From: Caryophanales bacterium UBA3260
Lineage (GTDB): Bacteria > Bacillota_I > Bacilli_A > RF39 > UBA660
DNA: 9,449 bases
Direction of reading: 5' to 3'
Assembly (NCBI GenBank): GCA_002362595.1
Contig: DEUO01000157.1
Span: 2,942 to 12,390 of the forward strand
Shown here one piece after another: positions 6,471 through 9,449 of this stretch. How positions within the stretch are numbered: the stretch's first letter is position 1; every line of letters starts with the position of its first letter. The position numbers were made by a program, and so were the translations under genes. The notes below the pieces were generated by a model. It was not told where the DNA came from, ran no database searches, and saw only the letters and a program-made list of their open reading frames with translations.

Positions 6471-7928
6471 TTATACCTTAATACTCTTTTCATCACTTTC
6501 ACTTAAACTCATTTTACTTGTCATTACATCAATAATTACTTTAGCAGCTTCTAACTGTTCCTTAACTGTATCTCCTTGTAAAAACACTCTTATTATTTCT
6601 TCTATTTTATCCTTCTCTAAAACAGAATCAAACGATTCTCCTATCTCATAAAATTTCTGAATTAAACCTTTAGTTGCTTTAAATATTTCCTCTACTTCAG
6701 GAGTAATATTACTTCTATCTCTTCTATAATTTTCATATCTATTATTAAATTTATCTATTGCTATAGTATTATATTCATTTATAGCTGCAAGTAATCTATC
6801 TGCTCCTATTTTATCAACAATAGCATCTGCATAATTACTTCTCGTAACAGAACTAATAGTAAATAAAGATTGATATTCAGAAAATTTCTGTTTTAAAAAT
6901 TCTATAAATTCATTTAAATACCTATCATAATCATGATTCATATCATCAAATGAACTAGAAAAATGTCCTTCTCTACCAGCATGGCTTTTATCATATAATA
7001 AATTATTATCTAAAGCTACTTGCTTAATACTATCACTTATTATATTCTTTAATTCATTATCATATGTTGCATATAATGCCCCTATTTGCGAAGGCAAAAC
7101 ACCCAATTCCGTTAATATCATATTAATAGCTATTACTTCATCACCATTAAATACTACTACTCTTCTTCCTTCTAATTGTCTTTTTATATCTTCATCTTTA
7201 ATTAAATTATCATATTTATCTTTAGATATTAATATAACAGCATTATCTGAAACAGGTAAAATTTTATGTGTTACATCTATATATGCATCATGATAAGCAA
7301 CTGAATATGCATATCCAGAATTAATAAAAGAATCTATATCATCTATTACTATAAAATTTCTATCAGTCTCAACAGCATTATAATCTCCAGTAACACCTAA
7401 AGGTGTATTTACAGTAAAATGTTTAGTTGATCTAAAATGTACTGGCAAATAAACTGCTCCTAAGTATTTATCTACACCTTTCATCGCTTCATAAATAATT
7501 TTATCATCAACAGGAAGTGATATGCCATTAATTGTTGTTTTAACTCCTGCTTTTTCTAAAGCTATCTTTTTCTTAATTGCAATAGATAATCCTAAACAAT
7601 TTCTTTCCATACAAGTATTTTTAGATGCAACTTGCCATTCATAATCTTTAGGGAAATAATCATCTTCTCTTATTAATTTAAAGTTATCTATTTTACCTTT
7701 TCTCTTTGCTTCTTCTATTAAAACTTGTAAATTATGTTTAAATATTTGTACTGCTAAAGATGAACTGGTATCTAAAACACCATCTTCAAATTTAACTATT
7801 TCTCCTTCAGGTAAGTCTATATTTATCTGCTCTACAACTTTTTTAAGTTCTGGAAGAACAATTTCTGAAGCAACAACAGCATTACTATCTACCGCATTCT
7901 TTTTTAAAAACTTATTAAAGAAACCCAT
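6471..7928 (-). CDS. Unrecognised 485-residue soluble protein
   Basis: I do not recognise this family. The 485-residue protein has a short amphipathic start (MGFFNKFLKK), no membrane segment and no signal peptide, so it is probably cytosolic. Residues 20-90 look mixed helix and strand. The central part (about 100-280) holds the most motif-like sequence: CMERNC at 106-111, HFRSTKHFTVN at 164-174, DRNFIVIDDID at 189-199, AYHDAYIDVTH at 211-221 and VVVFNGDE at 257-264. HAGREGHFSSSFDD at 316-329 is followed by a long helical region (about 335-475) and a polar tail. The clustered His, Asp and Arg residues suggest an enzyme site, but this is inference. The ATG at 7928 follows AAAGGAAG. The gene has its own promoter behind the sirtuin terminator, so it is a neighbour of the sirtuin-HD operon, not clearly part of it. 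Confidence 0.85.
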   Translation of the reverse strand: MGFFNKFLKKNAVDSNAVVASEIVLPELKKVVEQINIDLPEGEIVKFEDGVLDTSSSLAVQIFKHNLQVLIEEAKRKGKIDNFKLIREDDYFPKDYEWQVASKNTCMERNCLGLSIAIKKKIALEKAGVKTTINGISLPVDDKIIYEAMKGVDKYLGAVYLPVHFRSTKHFTVNTPLGVTGDYNAVETDRNFIVIDDIDSFINSGYAYSVAYHDAYIDVTHKILPVSDNAVILISKDKYDNLIKDEDIKRQLEGRRVVVFNGDEVIAINMILTELGVLPSQIGALYATYDNELKNIISDSIKQVALDNNLLYDKSHAGREGHFSSSFDDMNHDYDRYLNEFIEFLKQKFSEYQSLFTISSVTRSNYADAIVDKIGADRLLAAINEYNTIAIDKFNNRYENYRRDRSNITPEVEEIFKATKGLIQKFYEIGESFDSVLEKDKIEEIIRVFLQGDTVKEQLEAAKVIIDVMTSKMSLSESDEKSIKV

Positions 7929-7957
7929 ACTATTCTTCCTTTCTTATTATATTAATA

Positions 7958-7966
7958 ATTATAACA
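7958..7966 (-). promoter_or_regulatory. Promoter (extended -10) of the 485-codon gene
   Basis: On the minus strand TGT-TATAAT, with TATAAT at 7958-7963, lies directly behind the T-run of the sirtuin terminator and about 30 bases before the ATG at 7928. The -35 position is weak. The element has the same form as the metK leader promoter. Confidence 0.65.
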
Positions 7967-7967
7967 C

Positions 7968-7993
7968 AAAAAAGAACATATAAACTATGTTCT
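7968..7993 (-). terminator. Terminator of the HD-sirtuin operon
   Basis: On the minus strand AGAACATA (7986-7993) pairs with TATGTTCT (7973-7980) over a five-base loop. A run of six T at 7968-7973 follows. It begins five bases after the sirtuin stop codon. Confidence 0.87.
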
Positions 7994-7998
7994 CTATC

Positions 7999-8712
7999 TT
8001 ACTTTAATTTACTAAATATATTAGATAATTTATCATTTATTACTAACGTAGCTATATTATCATATAAAGTATTATCTTTATTTATTATTACTAAATTCTT
8101 TCCCTTAAATAATCTAACTAAACTACTAGCTGGTTCGACAGTTAATGAAGTCCCCGCTACTATTAAAGTATCACATTTACTTATATATTCTAAAGCTGTA
8201 TTAAAACATTCTGGTAACATCTCTCCATATAATACTACATCTGGTTTTATTACTCCACCACACTTACATTTAGGTATTCCTTTACTATTAAATACATAAT
8301 TAGCATCATACTCTTTTCCACATTCTAAACAATGATTCTCATGTATAGTTCCATGTATTTCTAATACATTCTTACTACCAGCCTTTTGATGTAATCCATC
8401 TATATTTTGTGTAATAATAGCTTTTAACTTACCTTCTTTTTCTAACATAGTTAAATATTTATGTGTTACATTTGGTTCTATATCTACAGAGTTCATTTTA
8501 TTCTTATAAAAATCATAAAATACTTCTTGTTTATTATAAAAGCAATCAGAACTTAATAAAAATTCAGGAGGATAATCATAATGTTCTTTATAAAGTCCAT
8601 TTTCTCCTCTAAAATCTTTTATCCCACTTTCTGTAGATACTCCAGCTCCACCAAAAAATACTATATTATCAGATTCATCTATTATCTTTTGTAATAATTC
8701 TATTTTATTCAT
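7999..8712 (-). CDS. NAD-dependent protein deacylase (sirtuin, Sir2 family)
   Basis: Sirtuins remove acyl groups from lysines, using NAD and releasing nicotinamide and O-acyl-ADP-ribose. This 237-residue protein is a complete single-domain bacterial sirtuin. It shows the NAD-binding GAGVS at 22-26 and GIKDFR at 30-35, TQNIDGLH at 101-108, the catalytic His120 (EIHGT), four zinc cysteines (Cys128, 131, 149, 151), IKPDVVLYGE at 155-164, GTS at 187-189 and NKD at 211-213. It would be called CobB, NpdA or SrtN in other annotations. The sequence resembles the Thermotoga Sir2 type from memory. I do not see the Tyr-x2-Arg pair of desuccinylases in the expected place, so deacetylation is more likely. 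Its ATG at 8712 is six bases after the HD gene stop, and its ribosome binding site overlaps that stop, so the two form one operon. Confidence 0.96.
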   Translation of the reverse strand: MNKIELLQKIIDESDNIVFFGGAGVSTESGIKDFRGENGLYKEHYDYPPEFLLSSDCFYNKQEVFYDFYKNKMNSVDIEPNVTHKYLTMLEKEGKLKAIITQNIDGLHQKAGSKNVLEIHGTIHENHCLECGKEYDANYVFNSKGIPKCKCGGVIKPDVVLYGEMLPECFNTALEYISKCDTLIVAGTSLTVEPASSLVRLFKGKNLVIINKDNTLYDNIATLVINDKLSNIFSKLK

Positions 8713-8718
8713 AACTTA

Positions 8719-9351
8719 TTACCTTTTTAAATTCTCTATATATGCTCTTTGTCTATCTATAAATTTATCTTTATCCTTTAATAATTCTCTAATATCTTTT
8801 AAAAATTTCTCATAAACTGAATCTTTAAAATAAAATTTAGCATATCCATTTTCTCCAAATTTTTTTAATAAAGCATTATATGCTCCTTCAAATAATTCTT
8901 CATCAGTTGCATTAGGATTTTTCTTCTTTCCATAACAATAAGATCTCTCCAAACTCTGTTCAACTGAAGAATTACGTGAAGCTGAAGAAAGTATCTTTCC
9001 ATATATATTTCTTGGTTCACTTTCCTTATTAGCTCTTTGATCTTCTATAGCTTCTTTAATTAATAATCTTTCTTCAGTATTAAAAAAATTTGCTAAGAAT
9101 TTATCATTATTCATTATCTCTGCACTAATAAGTTCATGATCATCTTCCCTATTATCTTTACGTATATCATGATAACTTACTACAGTATAAAGTATATTAT
9201 CATCAACATCTAAACTATTTTCCTTTACAATCGCCTCACTTCTATCCATTACATATTTAATTCTATCTATCCCATCTCCAATAAAATTATTATCATATAA
9301 AGGAAATATATTTGCTTCTATATAATCTCTTAATTTATTATTTACTTTCAT
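8719..9351 (-). CDS. HD-domain family protein with degenerate metal site
   Basis: This 210-residue helical protein resembles small clostridial HD-superfamily proteins over its full length: VSYHDI at 59-64, HELISAEI at 72-79, RNIYGKILSSASRN at 114-127 and the Lys-rich C-terminal helices. HD proteins are metal-dependent phosphohydrolases of nucleotides or related phosphates. Here the central pair His61-Asp62 remains, but the expected first ligand, His in a GHGxDHI context, is Arg30 (GIDRIKYV). The later DHRA is DQRA (Gln105), and SSADRN is SSASRN (Ser125). These comparisons are from memory of the family. If correct, the protein may be inactive as a hydrolase and serve in binding or regulation. 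I choose the ATG at 9351, eight bases from AAGGAG (9360-9365), over the adjacent TTG at 9354. It is the first gene of an operon with the sirtuin. Confidence 0.85.
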   Translation of the reverse strand: MKVNNKLRDYIEANIFPLYDNNFIGDGIDRIKYVMDRSEAIVKENSLDVDDNILYTVVSYHDIRKDNREDDHELISAEIMNNDKFLANFFNTEERLLIKEAIEDQRANKESEPRNIYGKILSSASRNSSVEQSLERSYCYGKKKNPNATDEELFEGAYNALLKKFGENGYAKFYFKDSVYEKFLKDIRELLKDKDKFIDRQRAYIENLKR

Positions 9352-9359
9352 CAAAATAA

Positions 9360-9365
9360 CTCCTT
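9360..9365 (-). promoter_or_regulatory. Ribosome binding site of the HD gene
   Basis: AAGGAG on the minus strand is eight bases before ATG 9351 and five before TTG 9354. The spacing and the stronger codon favour the ATG, which shortens the protein by one residue. Confidence 0.75.
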
Positions 9366-9375
9366 ATCTATTTTT

Positions 9376-9381
9376 ATTATA
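9376..9381 (-). promoter_or_regulatory. Candidate -10 of the HD-sirtuin operon
   Basis: A perfect TATAAT lies on the minus strand about 25 bases before the start codon, preceded directly by TTG. The -35 position at 17 bases (TTTTAA) is poor. It is the only good -10 in this gap on this strand. Confidence 0.5.
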
Positions 9382-9412
9382 CAACTATATTTATTTTATT
9401 AAAATTGTAAAC

Positions 9413-9440
9413 TTGTCACATTCTATTTTTTTCTTATAAT
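9413..9440 (+). promoter_or_regulatory. Divergent promoter directed out of the window
   Basis: TTGTCA (9413-9418), a 16-base spacer and TATAAT (9435-9440) on the plus strand form a near-consensus sigma-A promoter. The -10 lies inside a short palindrome, TTCTTAT and ATAAGAA with one base between. It implies a rightward gene starting just beyond the window, divergent from the HD-sirtuin operon. Confidence 0.6.
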
Positions 9441-9449
9441 AAGAAATAT

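Noticed and set aside
7999..8712. Sirtuin as part of an anti-phage system (SIR2-type defence).
   Set aside because: It is a compact Zn-containing housekeeping-type deacylase with all catalytic residues, not a SIR2 domain fused to or beside a known defence effector.
1..9449. Alternative genetic code (TGA as tryptophan), considered because of the extreme AT content.
   Set aside because: Tryptophans are encoded by TGG, and the small membrane gene ends at a TGA directly before its terminator.
1..9449. CRISPR array, tRNA, rRNA, insertion sequence or phage genes.
   Set aside because: I saw no regularly spaced repeats, clover-leaf sequences, transposase or phage protein motifs on either strand.

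Overview
The window looks like chromosomal DNA of a low-GC, peptidoglycan-containing, probably anaerobic Gram-positive bacterium (Bacillota). The reasons are strong AT bias, AGGAGG-type ribosome binding sites, consensus sigma-A promoters, U-tailed hairpin terminators, a SAM-I (S-box) riboswitch in front of metK, a CsoR-type metal repressor and an L,D-transpeptidase. Tryptophan is read from TGG and genes end in TAA or TGA stops, so the standard bacterial code fits. I cannot resolve the genus.

Left part (1-2466, minus strand). Reading leftwards, an S-box riboswitch (2288-2446) controls metK (1091-2233). A 56-residue two-helix membrane protein of unknown function (792-962) follows with its own promoter and two tandem terminators. 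Next is a copper module: csoR (311-625), with its probable operator inside its own promoter, then the first 54 codons of a copper ATPase (copA-like, cut by the window edge). A long imperfect inverted repeat lies between csoR and the ATPase gene.

Middle part (2491-6469, plus strand). A secreted or membrane-anchored L,D-transpeptidase with four SH3b-like segments is divergent from metK. It is followed by the translationally coupled preT-preA pair, which encodes the two-subunit iron-sulfur flavoenzyme dihydropyrimidine dehydrogenase. A bidirectional terminator separates preA from the convergent gene beyond it.

Right part (6471-9449, minus strand). An HD-family protein gene and a Zn-type sirtuin gene form a two-gene operon (9351 to 7999). 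A terminator follows, then a separately promoted 485-residue protein that I do not recognise. The HD protein seems to have lost several expected metal ligands. A strong plus-strand promoter at 9413-9440 points out of the window.

Most of the window is recognisable housekeeping and accessory metabolism. The least explained parts are the 485-residue protein, the degenerate HD protein co-transcribed with a sirtuin, the inverted repeat between csoR and copA, and the small membrane protein. I see no CRISPR array, tRNA, rRNA, transposase or phage gene.
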